A stretch of DNA of 64,000 bases, from the NCBI GenBank assembly GCA_965237625.1, contig CBDEGD010000046.1, positions 62,001 through 126,000 of the forward strand. Direction: 5' to 3'. The translations under genes were made by a program, and so were the position numbers. Position 1 is the stretch's first letter; each line of letters opens with the position of its first letter. The stretch comes from JABDIP01 sp965237625 (lineage in GTDB: Bacteria > Pseudomonadota > Alphaproteobacteria > DSM-16000 > Inquilinaceae). The notes below the pieces were generated by a model. That model was not told where the DNA came from, searched no databases, and saw only the letters and a list, made by a program, of their open reading frames with translations. Below are positions 1 through 8,316 of the stretch, one piece after another.

Positions 1-1
1 C

Positions 2-697
2 GGTCAATGCATCAATCTGCAGGTCGAAGTGCGGCAATGCGCCGAGATCACTGTGACCATGGACTTCGCTGCCCAGGCAATGGACGCCAATACCGGCCGA
101 ACGATCTACGAGGCCAGGCCGGCCCGGGCCGCGCGCTCGACCACCGAATGCCTGTCCACCGGCGACGATCCGGCTTATCTGATCACCCGACTGCTGAACA
201 ATGATTTTGGCCGCTCGGTCGACAATCTACGGGCCCAACTGGCACAGAACGCCGCGGATCGCATTCATCGCGACATCGCGCCCTATCCGCAGACATTCAG
301 GGTGTCGTTCCTGAATGAGGGCGATCGGCTGGGCGAGGCGCAGCAGGCGCAGTTCGAGCAGGCCTCCGATCTGATCGGCAACGGCCAGGTCGGCGCCGGC
401 TGCAGCGTTTGGGAGCGCATGACCCGGTCCGGCGTCAGAGATCCGGCGGTCGCGTACAACCTTGCCGCCTGCGCCGAAGAGGCTGGCAATTTCCGCGCCG
501 CCTCGGAAGCTTATGAGTCGGTCTATCGCATGGTGTTCCACACACCGCTGCAAGATACCGGCGCCACGCCAGTCGTCGAGTCCACCTACGATTTGGAAGA
601 TTGGGCGGATGTTCTGACCGAAGCCCGAGGCCGGGTCCGCCGCCGCTATGAAGCGGAGGAGAATTTGGTCGTCCTGACCGGCACGCCTGCGATGTAG
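2..697 (+). CDS. C-terminal part of an uncharacterised tetratricopeptide-like protein (5' end outside window)
   Basis: The frame is open from the first codon of the window and ends at TAG 695-697, so only the last ~231 residues are seen and the start is missing. A helical stretch about 140-185 residues in, with A-x-NLAACAEEAG and F-RAASEAYESVY, looks like a tetratricopeptide-type repeat pair. The earlier part has no motif I recognise. A cysteine in the middle (GCSVWER) is not a lipobox in this fragment. Function is unknown; TPR-like segments usually serve protein contacts. The gene is followed at once by a large palindromic repeat and then cysS on the same strand, so it is probably a separate transcription unit. 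Confidence 0.55.
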   Translation, partial: GQCINLQVEVRQCAEITVTMDFAAQAMDANTGRTIYEARPARAARSTTECLSTGDDPAYLITRLLNNDFGRSVDNLRAQLAQNAADRIHRDIAPYPQTFRVSFLNEGDRLGEAQQAQFEQASDLIGNGQVGAGCSVWERMTRSGVRDPAVAYNLAACAEEAGNFRAASEAYESVYRMVFHTPLQDTGATPVVESTYDLEDWADVLTEARGRVRRRYEAEENLVVLTGTPAM

Positions 698-721
698 GCG
701 AAGCAACGCCTTCGTAGCGCC

Positions 722-865
722 GGTCCCTCCCCCTCACCCTCCCGCGGCGACGCCGCGGGTCCCTCCCTCTCCCCAAGGAGAGGGTATCTGGAAGTCGCGT
801 CCAAAAACCCTCTCCTTGGGGAGAGGGAGGGACCCGCGAAGCGGGAGGGTGAGGGGGGAGGGACC
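722..865. repeat. Dispersed palindromic repeat, family A, copy 1
   Basis: A long imperfect inverted repeat. The left arm has CTCACCCTCCC, then GGGTCCCTCCCTCTCC. The right arm has the complements GGAGAGGGAGGGACCC and GGGAGGGTGAGG. A short variable core lies between the arms. Related copies are at 2400-2450 (short), 15148-15194 (short), 27563-27690, 29118-29252 and 34379-34523. It lies between the end of the first gene and cysS and would fold into a long hairpin in RNA. Confidence 0.85.
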
Positions 866-980
866 GGCCAGCCCAATTCGCACCAGATCGCTCATGGACC
901 TTGGCCGGGCCCATTTGCTAGGTTGCGCGCCCCGGCGGCGACGCACGCCAGATCGGGCAGCGGCAATCGGAGGCGGGGCG

Positions 981-2372
981 ATGGCCCTCAAGCTTTACAA
1001 CACACTGACCCGGACGAAGGAGGAATTCGTCCCGCTCGATCCGCAGCATGTCCGCATGTATGTCTGCGGCCCGACAGTCCATGACTTCGCCCATATCGGC
1101 AATGCCCGACCCGTGGTGGTTTTCGACATTCTGTATCGCCTCCTCAAGCGGCTCAATCCCGATGCGAAGGTCACCTACGTCCGGAACATCACCGATGTCG
1201 AAGACAAGATCATCGAGGCGTCGCGCAGGACCGGAGAGCCGATCGACGCGCTGACCGAACGCACCGGCCGCATCTATATCGAGGACATGGCGGCGCTGGA
1301 CGCGCTCGATCCGGACATTCAGCCGCGCGCGACCGAGCATATTCCCGAGATGATCGAGATGATCGCGACGTTGATCGCCAAGGGCAATGCCTATGCGGCC
1401 GATGGCGAGGTGCTGTTCCATGTCCCGTCCATGGCCGAGTACGGCCAACTGTCCCGGCACAGCCGTGACGAGCTGGTGGCCGGCGCCCGTGTCGATGTGG
1501 CGGCGCATAAGCGCGATCCGGCGGACTTCGTGTTGTGGAAACCCTCGACCCCGGAGCAGCCCGGCTGGGACAGCCCCTGGGGCCGCGGCCGTCCTGGCTG
1601 GCATATCGAATGCTCGGCCATGGCCGCGCGCCATTTGGGTGAGGTGTTCGACATCCACGGCGGCGGCCAGGACCTGATCTTCCCGCACCATGAGAACGAG
1701 ATCGCACAGAGCCGCTGCGCTTATGGCACCGACCTGATGGCCCGCTATTGGATGCACAACGGCTATCTGACCGTCGAGGGCGAGAAGATGTCGAAGTCGC
1801 TGGGCAACTACTACACGGTACACGATCTGCTGAAGGAGGTGCCCGGCGAGGCGATCCGGCTGTCCCTGCTGGTTGGCCATTACCGCCAGCCGCTGGATTT
1901 CAGCAAGGAGGCTTTGGGCCAGGCCAAGGCGCAGCTCGACCGGCTGTACGGCGCTCTGCGGTCGATGGCGGACATTGAGCCGGCATCGTCCGACGACATC
2001 CCATCGGAAGTTCTGACGGCGATGGAGGACGATCTGAACACGCCGATGGCGCTGTCTCATTTGCACGAGTTGGCCTCGCGGCTGAACAAGGCGACCGATC
2101 CCGCGGAGCAGGCGCGACTTAAGGGCCAGATGCTGGCGGGCGGTGAGGTGCTGGGGCTGGTGCAGGGCGATCCAGTGGCGTGGTTCCAGGCAGCGTCGGT
2201 ATCCGATGACGGCTTGTCTGCAGCTGAGATCGAAGACCTGATCGCCCGCCGAAAATCTGTTCGGGCCGACCGGAATTTCGCCGAGGCAGACCGCATCCGC
2301 GATGAGCTTGCCGGCCGCGGCATTGTGCTTGAGGATGGGTCGGACGGCACGACTTGGCGCCGGGAAGGGTGA
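981..2372 (+). CDS. cysS: Cysteinyl-tRNA synthetase
   Basis: Class I aminoacyl-tRNA synthetase charging tRNA-Cys in the cytoplasm; 463 aa, the usual length. The HIGH-type motif HDFAHIGNAR follows the zinc-binding Cys of CGPTVH; later zinc ligands fit HIECSAM and HHENEIAQS; the KMSKS loop is GEKMSKSLGN. The open frame extends upstream to 816, but that part is repeat sequence. ATG 981 is preceded by a GGAGG-like site (969-974) and begins the conserved MALKLYNTLTR, so I chose it. The C-terminal helical region (LIARRKSVRADRNFAEAD-type) is complete. The gene is followed by cimA on the same strand, an order seen in other alphaproteobacteria. Confidence 0.97.
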   Translation: MALKLYNTLTRTKEEFVPLDPQHVRMYVCGPTVHDFAHIGNARPVVVFDILYRLLKRLNPDAKVTYVRNITDVEDKIIEASRRTGEPIDALTERTGRIYIEDMAALDALDPDIQPRATEHIPEMIEMIATLIAKGNAYAADGEVLFHVPSMAEYGQLSRHSRDELVAGARVDVAAHKRDPADFVLWKPSTPEQPGWDSPWGRGRPGWHIECSAMAARHLGEVFDIHGGGQDLIFPHHENEIAQSRCAYGTDLMARYWMHNGYLTVEGEKMSKSLGNYYTVHDLLKEVPGEAIRLSLLVGHYRQPLDFSKEALGQAKAQLDRLYGALRSMADIEPASSDDIPSEVLTAMEDDLNTPMALSHLHELASRLNKATDPAEQARLKGQMLAGGEVLGLVQGDPVAWFQAASVSDDGLSAAEIEDLIARRKSVRADRNFAEADRIRDELAGRGIVLEDGSDGTTWRREG

Positions 2373-2399
2373 GGACGTGACCGTTGGCGAGTCACAGCT

Positions 2400-2450
2400 G
2401 CCCTCACCCTCTGGGAGAGGATGGCGAGCGGAAGCGAGACGGGTGAGGGC
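2400..2450. repeat. Short family A repeat remnant
   Basis: Begins GCCCTCACCCT and ends GGGTGAGGGC, the outer arms of repeat family A, with a reduced core (CTGGGAGAGGATGG). It sits in the 128-bp cysS-cimA spacer and looks like a shortened or decayed copy. Confidence 0.6.
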
Positions 2451-2500
2451 CGGCACTGGCCCTTCGGCTTCTCAGCCTTCGCCGTAAGGAAGAACAAGAA

Positions 2501-4099
2501 ATGACCGACAGCGACCGCATCTATTTGTTCGACACCACACTGCGCGACGGGGCGCAGACGCAAGGCGTGGATTTCACCATCGTCGACAAGCGGGCGATCG
2601 CGCGGGAGCTGGACCGGATCGGCATCGATTACATCGAGGGCGGCTGGCCGGGTGCCAACCCGACCGATGACGGGTTCTTCGGCGAACCGCCGAAGCTGGA
2701 AACGGCCAAGTTCACCGCCTTCGGCATGACCCGCCGGGCCGGGCGCAGCGTCGCCAATGATCCCGGTCTCAGCGCGGTGCTCAATGCCAATACGCCGGCG
2801 GTCTGTCTGGTCGGCAAGACCTGGGATTTCCATGTCGATGTGGCGCTGGGCGTGCCGCGCGCGGAGAATGTTAAATCCATCGCCGACAGCATCGCCGCCA
2901 TCGTCAAGCGCGGCGGCGAGGCGCTGTTCGACTGCGAGCATTTCTTCGACGGCTACAAGGCCAACCCGCAATATGCACTGGCCTGCGTCAAGGCGGCCCA
3001 TGAGGCCGGCGCCCGCTGGGTGGTGCTGTGCGACACCAATGGCGGCACCCTGCCCGACGAAGTCGAGCGGATCGTGACCGAAATTGTGGCCCAGATCCCC
3101 GGCGACCGTCTCGGCATTCATACCCATAACGACACCGAGAACGCGGTCGCCAATACGCTGGCGGCGGTCCGGGCCGGGGTGCGCCATGTGCAGGGCACGT
3201 TGAACGGAGTTGGCGAGCGCTGCGGCAACGCCAATCTAGTGGCGCTAATCCCGACGCTGATGCTGAAGATGGGATACAAGACCGGCGTCTCCGATGAGGG
3301 CCTGGCCCGGTTGACCCAGCTCAGCCGCTGGTTCGATGAGCAGCTCAATCGGCCGCCAAGCCGCATCGCCGCCTATGTGGGCGAGAGCGCTTTTGCCCAT
3401 AAGGGCGGCCTGCATGCCTCCGCCGTGGAGAAAGATCCGCGCACCTACGAGCACATTGAACCGGCGCTGGTTGGCAACCGCCGTCAGATCGTGGTGTCGG
3501 ATCAATCGGGCAAGGCCAACATCCTGGCAAGGCTGACCGAGCTGGGCATGGAATTCGATTCCGGCGACCCCCAGGTCGGCAAGCTGGTCGGGCTGGTCAA
3601 GCAGCGGGATTACGAGGGCTATGCCTATGACGCGGCTGGGGCCAGCTTCGAGCTGTTGGCCCGCCGAATGCTGGGCCAGGTGCCGGATTACTTCGAGCTC
3701 CTGCGCTTTTCGGTGACCGATGAGCGACGGTACAACGCCCGCGGCAAGCTGGTCACCGAATCCGAAGCCTCGGTCAAGATCCGCGTCGGCAACGATGTGC
3801 GGCACACGGTGGCGGAAGGCAACGGCCCGGTGAACGCCATCGACATCGCGCTCCGCAAGGCGCTGGAGCCATCCTACCCGGTGCTGAAGGAGGTGCAGCT
3901 GGTCGACTACAGGGTCCGTATCCTGCACGCCAGCGATGCCTCCGGCGCCATGCCCCGGGTGCTGATCGAAAGCGCCAATGGCAATGGCGAGCGCTGGTCG
4001 ACGGTCGGTGTCTCGACCAATATCATCGATGCGTCCTTCGACGCGCTGGGCGACAGTCTGGTCTACAAGCTGTACCGCAGTGGCGTGCAGGGGGCCTGA
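2501..4099 (+). CDS. cimA: (R)-citramalate synthase
   Basis: Condenses pyruvate and acetyl-CoA to citramalate, the first step of the threonine-independent isoleucine route. 532 aa, the usual CimA length. The N-terminal DRE-TIM barrel carries DTTLRDGAQTQG near residue 12, WPGANPTDD near 47, the metal-binding HTHND near 206, and NGVGERCGNA near 235. The C-terminal LeuA-type regulatory dimer domain covers roughly residues 390-525. Length and the EGGWPG motif favour CimA over LeuA; it could be mis-assigned to 2-isopropylmalate synthase, but the TQGVDF motif also argues for CimA. An AAGGAAG ribosome site precedes the ATG. Confidence 0.93.
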   Translation: MTDSDRIYLFDTTLRDGAQTQGVDFTIVDKRAIARELDRIGIDYIEGGWPGANPTDDGFFGEPPKLETAKFTAFGMTRRAGRSVANDPGLSAVLNANTPAVCLVGKTWDFHVDVALGVPRAENVKSIADSIAAIVKRGGEALFDCEHFFDGYKANPQYALACVKAAHEAGARWVVLCDTNGGTLPDEVERIVTEIVAQIPGDRLGIHTHNDTENAVANTLAAVRAGVRHVQGTLNGVGERCGNANLVALIPTLMLKMGYKTGVSDEGLARLTQLSRWFDEQLNRPPSRIAAYVGESAFAHKGGLHASAVEKDPRTYEHIEPALVGNRRQIVVSDQSGKANILARLTELGMEFDSGDPQVGKLVGLVKQRDYEGYAYDAAGASFELLARRMLGQVPDYFELLRFSVTDERRYNARGKLVTESEASVKIRVGNDVRHTVAEGNGPVNAIDIALRKALEPSYPVLKEVQLVDYRVRILHASDASGAMPRVLIESANGNGERWSTVGVSTNIIDASFDALGDSLVYKLYRSGVQGA

Positions 4100-4181
4100 T
4101 CGGCGGTGGCAGTCGGGACTGTGAAAGGCCGACGGGTTTCCGCTCGATGCCGCGGCGTGAGGGAATTGCCGCTCAACTCCT

Positions 4182-4257
4182 ATTGTCATTCCCGCGAAGG
4201 CGGGAATCCAGCTGATCCTGGCATTTCCTGGATTCCCGCCTTCGCGGGAATGACAAT
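4182..4257. repeat. Palindromic repeat, family B, copy 1
   Basis: ATTGTCATTCCCGCGAAGGC at the left is matched by its complement at the right end (GCCTTCGCGGGAATGACAAT). Each arm itself contains the self-complementary CCCGCGAAGGCGGG type sequence. Copies B2 (25029-25105) and B3 (37146-37223) occur later. It lies between cimA and the copper-linked pair. Confidence 0.85.
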
Positions 4258-4412
4258 TGGGATGGGCGTAGGGGCGTGGCAGGGCAGGGTTTCCACGTGT
4301 TCATATCAGCATGCGACACTGGGTTGACTCGGCGGTCCCGCTTGGCTGTTGTGGCAGCTGAAAATTGACTCGAAATCGTCCAGACACCTTCGCGAGAAGC
4401 CGACCGTCCTTG

Positions 4413-4784
4413 ATGCGGCCGGTCGTTGCGCTCGTCGCCATCTTCGCGCTGATTATCAGCGGCTTCATGCCGTTGGCACAGGCGGTCGCCGCGTTGTCGG
4501 GCGCCGGTACGATGGTTGCCGCCATCTGCTCGCCGAACGGTGTGCGGTATGTCGAGATCGACCTTGGCGTCGCCGATCAGGAAGCGCCGCTGGTGCCCGC
4601 CCTCGGCTCGCTCGACCATTGCCCCGGATGCCTGGGCGGCAGTGCGTTGGCGGTGTTTCCGGCTGCGGTCAGCTTGGCCCCGGCATTGGGAACCGAGCGC
4701 TTCGCGTCGGAGTTCTATGACCACCTTCCGGCTGCGCAAACCACTGCCAGCTTTCGGCCGCGCGCTCCACCTGTCACCAGCTAG
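4413..4784 (+). CDS. DUF2946-like small exported protein
   Basis: About 123 aa from ATG 4413; a TTG at 4365 would add 16 residues. An N-terminal hydrophobic segment (VVALVAIFALIISGFMPLAQA) looks like a signal peptide or membrane anchor. A HCPGC motif sits near residue 78 from this start. Proteins of the DUF2946 family share this layout and are commonly found beside copper genes; that is family knowledge. Here it stands directly before a PCu(A)C copper chaperone gene, which supports a role in copper handling. No strong ribosome site is visible, so the start is uncertain. Exact function unknown. Confidence 0.65.
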   Translation: MRPVVALVAIFALIISGFMPLAQAVAALSGAGTMVAAICSPNGVRYVEIDLGVADQEAPLVPALGSLDHCPGCLGGSALAVFPAAVSLAPALGTERFASEFYDHLPAAQTTASFRPRAPPVTS

Positions 4785-4857
4785 AGACAATTGCCGCCTG
4801 CCGCGCGGAGATATCGCGAATCCAGGCGTGAATTCCTTCTGACTGGAGTTTTTGGAA

Positions 4858-5421
4858 ATGAGACGGATTTTCCTGGCCGCGTCTGTATTCGCGGCCGTGC
4901 TTTCGGCACCGGCACATGCCACGCAGCCTGCATCCGACGCTGCACCCCTCATCATGGCCCAGACTGGCCAGCATGGTGGGAGCGCGATGCAACATGACAC
5001 TATGCCTGAAGGCGCGATGCATCAGCTTGGCGATCTGATGGTCGAGGGGCCCTGGGCCCGGGCAACATCTCAAGGCGCCCGTGTTGGCGGGGCCTTCCTG
5101 ACGGTCCGGAACACCGGCCACCATGGCGACCGCCTGATCGCGATCGAATCCGATGTCGCGGCCCGGGTCCAGCTGCACATGACCCTGATGGAAGATGGGG
5201 TGATGAAGATGCGTCATGTGGAAGACGGCATCGAGGTGCCTGCCGGCGGCATGGCGGAACTCATGCCGGGCGGCTTTCACATCATGATGATGGGTCTGAA
5301 CGCGCCGCTCGAAGAGGGGGCCAGCTTTCCGGTCACCCTGACCTTCAAGCGGGCCGGAAGCATCACCATCGATGTCCCGGTCCGGGCAGCCGGCGCCATG
5401 GATGGCAAGATGACCCACTAG
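4858..5421 (+). CDS. PCu(A)C-type periplasmic copper chaperone
   Basis: 187 aa with a signal peptide ending at an A-x-A site (PAHA). The copper motif of the family is visible: LHMTLMEDG, then M in KMRH, then GFHIMMM (H-x-M). PCu(A)C proteins bind Cu(I) in the periplasm and deliver it to cytochrome oxidase, often with SenC. A histidine/methionine-rich linker (QHGGSAMQHDTM) follows the signal. TGGAG at 4844-4848 supports ATG 4858. The stop TAG (5419-5421) is part of the CTAG target of the adjoining IS, so the insertion left the protein intact. Confidence 0.9.
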   Translation: MRRIFLAASVFAAVLSAPAHATQPASDAAPLIMAQTGQHGGSAMQHDTMPEGAMHQLGDLMVEGPWARATSQGARVGGAFLTVRNTGHHGDRLIAIESDVAARVQLHMTLMEDGVMKMRHVEDGIEVPAGGMAELMPGGFHIMMMGLNAPLEEGASFPVTLTFKRAGSITIDVPVRAAGAMDGKMTH

Positions 5422-6425
5422 GTGTTTAGTCCCAGATTGTGATGGTGTATTCTTGTCGTTATCGCAACGGAGGGCACTATGGGGCAGGTTTTACACGGCA
5501 GCGCCAAGACCACGCACGCCATTCGAGCGGAGCTACGGCGATCGCAAGCTACGGTCGCGCAGCTCGCACGCAAGTACGGGATCAACGAGAAGACGGTGAT
5601 CAAATGGCGCAAGCGACAGTCGGTTGAAGATCTGCCGATGGGACCCAAGGAGCGCCGCAGCACGGTGCTCTCGCCGATGGAGGAGGCGGCGATCGTGGCA
5701 CTCAGGGTTCAGGCCCGGCTGCCACTCGACGACGTCTACATCGCGCTGAAGGACGTCATACCGCATCTGAGCCGTTCCAGCCTGCATCGGTGCTTGCAGC
5801 GGCACGGGATCTCCCGCTTGCCCAAGGCCGATCGCGAGAAGCCGAAGAAGTTCAAAAAATACGAGATCGGCTACTTCCATATCGATATTGCCGAACTGCG
5901 CTACGAAGGCGGCAAGGGGTTCCTGTTCGTCGCCGTCGATCGCACCTCGAAACTCGTCTTTGCACGGATTTACCGCAAGGCCACCAAGCTCGCGGCGGCG
6001 GCCTTCCTCAAAGTGCTCATCAAGACGGTGCCCTATAAGATCCACACCATCCTGACCGACAACGGCGTGCAGTTCGTCCAGCGCGATCAGAGCGGGAGGC
6101 AGGGTTGGCTGCAACACATCTTCGGCCGCGTCTGCCAGGACAATGGCATCGAGCACCGGCTCACCAAGCCCTACCATCCCTGGACTAACGGACAGGCCGA
6201 GCGGATGGTGCGTACGATTAAGGAGGCGACCGTCAAATCCTTCCACTACACCTCGGTGGAAGAGCTTCGCCGACATGTCCGCGACTGGCTGACAGCCTAC
6301 AACTTCGCCAAGCAGCTCAAGGCGCTCAGGTTCAAAACACCATATGAAGCCGTCGAGGAACTCTGGAGATCAAAGCCTGATCTCTTTAACGTCAAACCAC
6401 ACCATCACAATCTGGGACTAAACAC
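5422..6425 (+). mobile_element. Complete IS481-family insertion sequence
   Basis: A 1004-bp element with perfect 26-bp terminal inverted repeats starting GTGTTTAGTCCCAGATTGTG at the left (5422) and its complement ending at 6425. The flanks are direct repeats of CTAG (5418-5421 and 6426-6429), a 4-bp target duplication. IS481-family elements are known to favour CTAG-centred targets. One transposase ORF fills it. Perfect ends and an intact ORF suggest recent insertion. Confidence 0.93.
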
Positions 6426-6429
6426 CTAG
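5479..6429 (+). CDS. IS481-family transposase
   Basis: 316 aa DDE transposase. The N-terminal helix-turn-helix segment (VAQLARKYGINEKTVIKWRKR, about residues 25-45) should bind the ends. The rve-type catalytic core shows D in YFHIDIAEL, D in LTDNGVQF and E in GQAERMVRTIKEA. The last residues (HHHNLGLNT) are encoded by the right inverted repeat, and the TAG stop (6427-6429) lies outside the IS in the duplicated CTAG target. The ATG follows GGAGGGCACT. No frameshift is seen, so the enzyme is probably active. Confidence 0.93.
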   Translation: MGQVLHGSAKTTHAIRAELRRSQATVAQLARKYGINEKTVIKWRKRQSVEDLPMGPKERRSTVLSPMEEAAIVALRVQARLPLDDVYIALKDVIPHLSRSSLHRCLQRHGISRLPKADREKPKKFKKYEIGYFHIDIAELRYEGGKGFLFVAVDRTSKLVFARIYRKATKLAAAAFLKVLIKTVPYKIHTILTDNGVQFVQRDQSGRQGWLQHIFGRVCQDNGIEHRLTKPYHPWTNGQAERMVRTIKEATVKSFHYTSVEELRRHVRDWLTAYNFAKQLKALRFKTPYEAVEELWRSKPDLFNVKPHHHNLGLNT

Positions 6430-6508
6430 CCTGCATTTCGGTGTCGCCTGTCTTCATTCACCGGCCGGTTCGTGTCATATACGGGCGGGCAGGGGAGCGG
6501 AGCACGAC

Positions 6509-7297
6509 GTGGCAGGAACGGATCGGACACAACGCGGTGTAGACGGTGCCGACAATGGGCCGGCAATCGTGCTGGTCGCGCCTCAACTGGCCGAGAATAT
6601 CGGCACAGTCGCCCGGGCGATGCTGAATTGCGGCCTGACAGACCTCCGGCTGGTCCGGCCTCGCGAGGGCTGGCCAAATCCAAAAGCGATACCTGCCGCC
6701 TCCGGCGCCGATGCGGTGCTGGAGGCGGCGCGGGTTTTCGACCGCACCGAGGATGCCATTGGCGATCTGACCCATGTCTACGCCACCACCGCCCGGGTGC
6801 GGGACATGGTCAAGCCGGTCATGACGCCGCGTGAGGCCGCCACGGTATTTCGGAGCTGTATCGGCCGGGGGGAGACGGTTGGCGTGCTGTTCGGCGGCGA
6901 ACGATCCGGGTTGGACAATGACGATGTGGTGCTGGCACAGACCGCGATCTCGGTGCCGCTCAACCCGTCCTTTTCCTCTCTCAATCTGGCCCAGGCGGTG
7001 CTGCTGGTCAGCCATGAATGGTTCCAGGCCGGCCCGGTCGAACCGCCGCCCGGCATGGATCGCGGCGAGCCGCCGGCCAGCAAGGCCGCCCTGCTGAACT
7101 TCTTCGAGCATCTGGAACAGGAACTGGACCGCGCCGAATTCTTCCGGGTGCCGGAGAAACGCCCGCCCATGGCCCGCGCCCTGCGCAATCTGATCCAACG
7201 CACCCATCCCACCGAGCAGGAATTGCGATCCCTGCACGGCGTGGTCACCGCTCTCTCCGGCCATCGCAAGGATGGCCGGCCGCGCAAGGGGGAGTGA
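6509..7297 (+). CDS. trmJ: tRNA (cytidine/uridine-32-2'-O-)-methyltransferase, TrmJ type
   Basis: 262 aa SPOUT-fold RNA methyltransferase. Motifs: VAPQLAENIGTVARAMLNCG near residue 25, GVLFGGERSGLDNDD near 125, and the knot motif LNPSFSSLNLAQAV near 152. TrmJ 2'-O-methylates position 32 of tRNAs using SAM. The C-terminal extension, about 90 residues rich in helices, fits TrmJ better than short TrmL. Start is GTG 6509 with GGGGAGCGG upstream. It is 8 bp from the next gene and probably co-transcribed with it. Exact tRNA specificity cannot be read from sequence. Confidence 0.9.
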   Translation: MAGTDRTQRGVDGADNGPAIVLVAPQLAENIGTVARAMLNCGLTDLRLVRPREGWPNPKAIPAASGADAVLEAARVFDRTEDAIGDLTHVYATTARVRDMVKPVMTPREAATVFRSCIGRGETVGVLFGGERSGLDNDDVVLAQTAISVPLNPSFSSLNLAQAVLLVSHEWFQAGPVEPPPGMDRGEPPASKAALLNFFEHLEQELDRAEFFRVPEKRPPMARALRNLIQRTHPTEQELRSLHGVVTALSGHRKDGRPRKGE

Positions 7298-7305
7298 GGC
7301 CAAGC

Positions 7306-8316
7306 ATGGGCGCGGGGGAAGCCGATCCGGAGATCATTGACTCGCTCCGCCGGGCGGGCTTGCTGCCGGGCGGTTCCGAGGTCGAATTCACCAGGCTCGA
7401 AGGCGGTGTGTCGTCGGATATCTGGCGTGTCGATTCCGGCTCACGAAGCTTCTGCGTAAAGCGGGCATTGCCGAAACTCCGCGTCGCCGCCGATTGGCGG
7501 GCGCCGGTGGAGCGCAATCTCTATGAAGCGCGGTGGATGGCCCGAGCGGCCCAAGCGGTGCCGGGCTCGGCGCCTGAGCTGCTGTTTCAGGACGAAGCGG
7601 CGGGCCTGTTGGCGATGGCCTTTCTGCCGGCCGAAGAATACAAGCTGTGGAAATCCGAATTGCGCGTCGGTCGTGCCGACCCGGATTTCGCCGGCTCGGT
7701 CGGCGAGGTGCTGGTTCGCATCCACGCCGCAACGGCGAACGATGCGGAGGTCGCGGCGCAGTTTCCGACCGATGCCATCTTCTACGATATCCGGTTGGAG
7801 CCCTATCTTGTGGCCGCCGCGCAGACTCACCCGGAGCTTGCCGCTCCGCTGGGCGCGCTTGTCGAGCGCACGGCAGCGAACAAGCGCGCTCTGGTCCATG
7901 GCGACGTCAGCCCGAAGAACATCCTGTGCGGTCCGGACGGGCCGGTATTCCTGGACGCGGAATGCGCCTGGTATGGCGACCCGGCCTTCGACCTCGCGTT
8001 CTGCCTCAATCATCTACTGCTCAAATGCCTATGGGTGCCGAAGGCGGCGCCGGCGTTCCTGGAATGCTTCGACCGGCTGGCGGGCAGCTATATTGCCGGT
8101 GTCGCCTGGGAGCCGGCCCCGGCGTTGGAGGCGAGGGCCGCTGCTTTGTTGCCAGGGCTTTTCCTGGCCCGGGTCGACGGCAAGTCGCCGGTGGAGTATC
8201 TGACCGATGATCGGGACAGGGACCGGGTTCGGCGCGTCGCCGGTGCCCTGTTGCGCGACCCGGTGAAGAACTTGTCCACGATACGGGATCGCTGGGCCGG
8301 AGAGGTACTGCCATGA
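7306..8316 (+). CDS. APH-fold (aminoglycoside phosphotransferase family) kinase
   Basis: 336 aa from ATG 7306; the open frame continues upstream into trmJ, but GGGGGAGTGAGG before 7306 is the likely ribosome site. Kinase features: the catalytic loop HGDVSPKNIL near residue 199 and a metal-binding D in FLDAECAWYGDPAFDLAF near 215. The family phosphorylates small hydroxyl compounds (choline, homoserine, sugars, methylthioribose) as often as drugs, so resistance should not be assumed. It overlaps the enolase-like gene by 4 bp (ATGA 8313-8316), suggesting translational coupling and a shared pathway. Substrate unknown. Confidence 0.82.
   Translation: MGAGEADPEIIDSLRRAGLLPGGSEVEFTRLEGGVSSDIWRVDSGSRSFCVKRALPKLRVAADWRAPVERNLYEARWMARAAQAVPGSAPELLFQDEAAGLLAMAFLPAEEYKLWKSELRVGRADPDFAGSVGEVLVRIHAATANDAEVAAQFPTDAIFYDIRLEPYLVAAAQTHPELAAPLGALVERTAANKRALVHGDVSPKNILCGPDGPVFLDAECAWYGDPAFDLAFCLNHLLLKCLWVPKAAPAFLECFDRLAGSYIAGVAWEPAPALEARAAALLPGLFLARVDGKSPVEYLTDDRDRDRVRRVAGALLRDPVKNLSTIRDRWAGEVLP

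Noticed and set aside
722..865. CRISPR repeat pair
   Set aside because: The repeats are inverted arms of one hairpin, and copies are scattered over the genome with different cores.
918..2456. 512-codon open frame opposite cysS
   Set aside because: A shadow of the GC-rich codon pattern of cysS. The plus-strand protein has all synthetase motifs; the minus frame has none.
7306..8316. Aminoglycoside resistance gene
   Set aside because: Only the general kinase fold is seen. It is coupled to an enolase-like gene and most chromosomal members act on metabolites.
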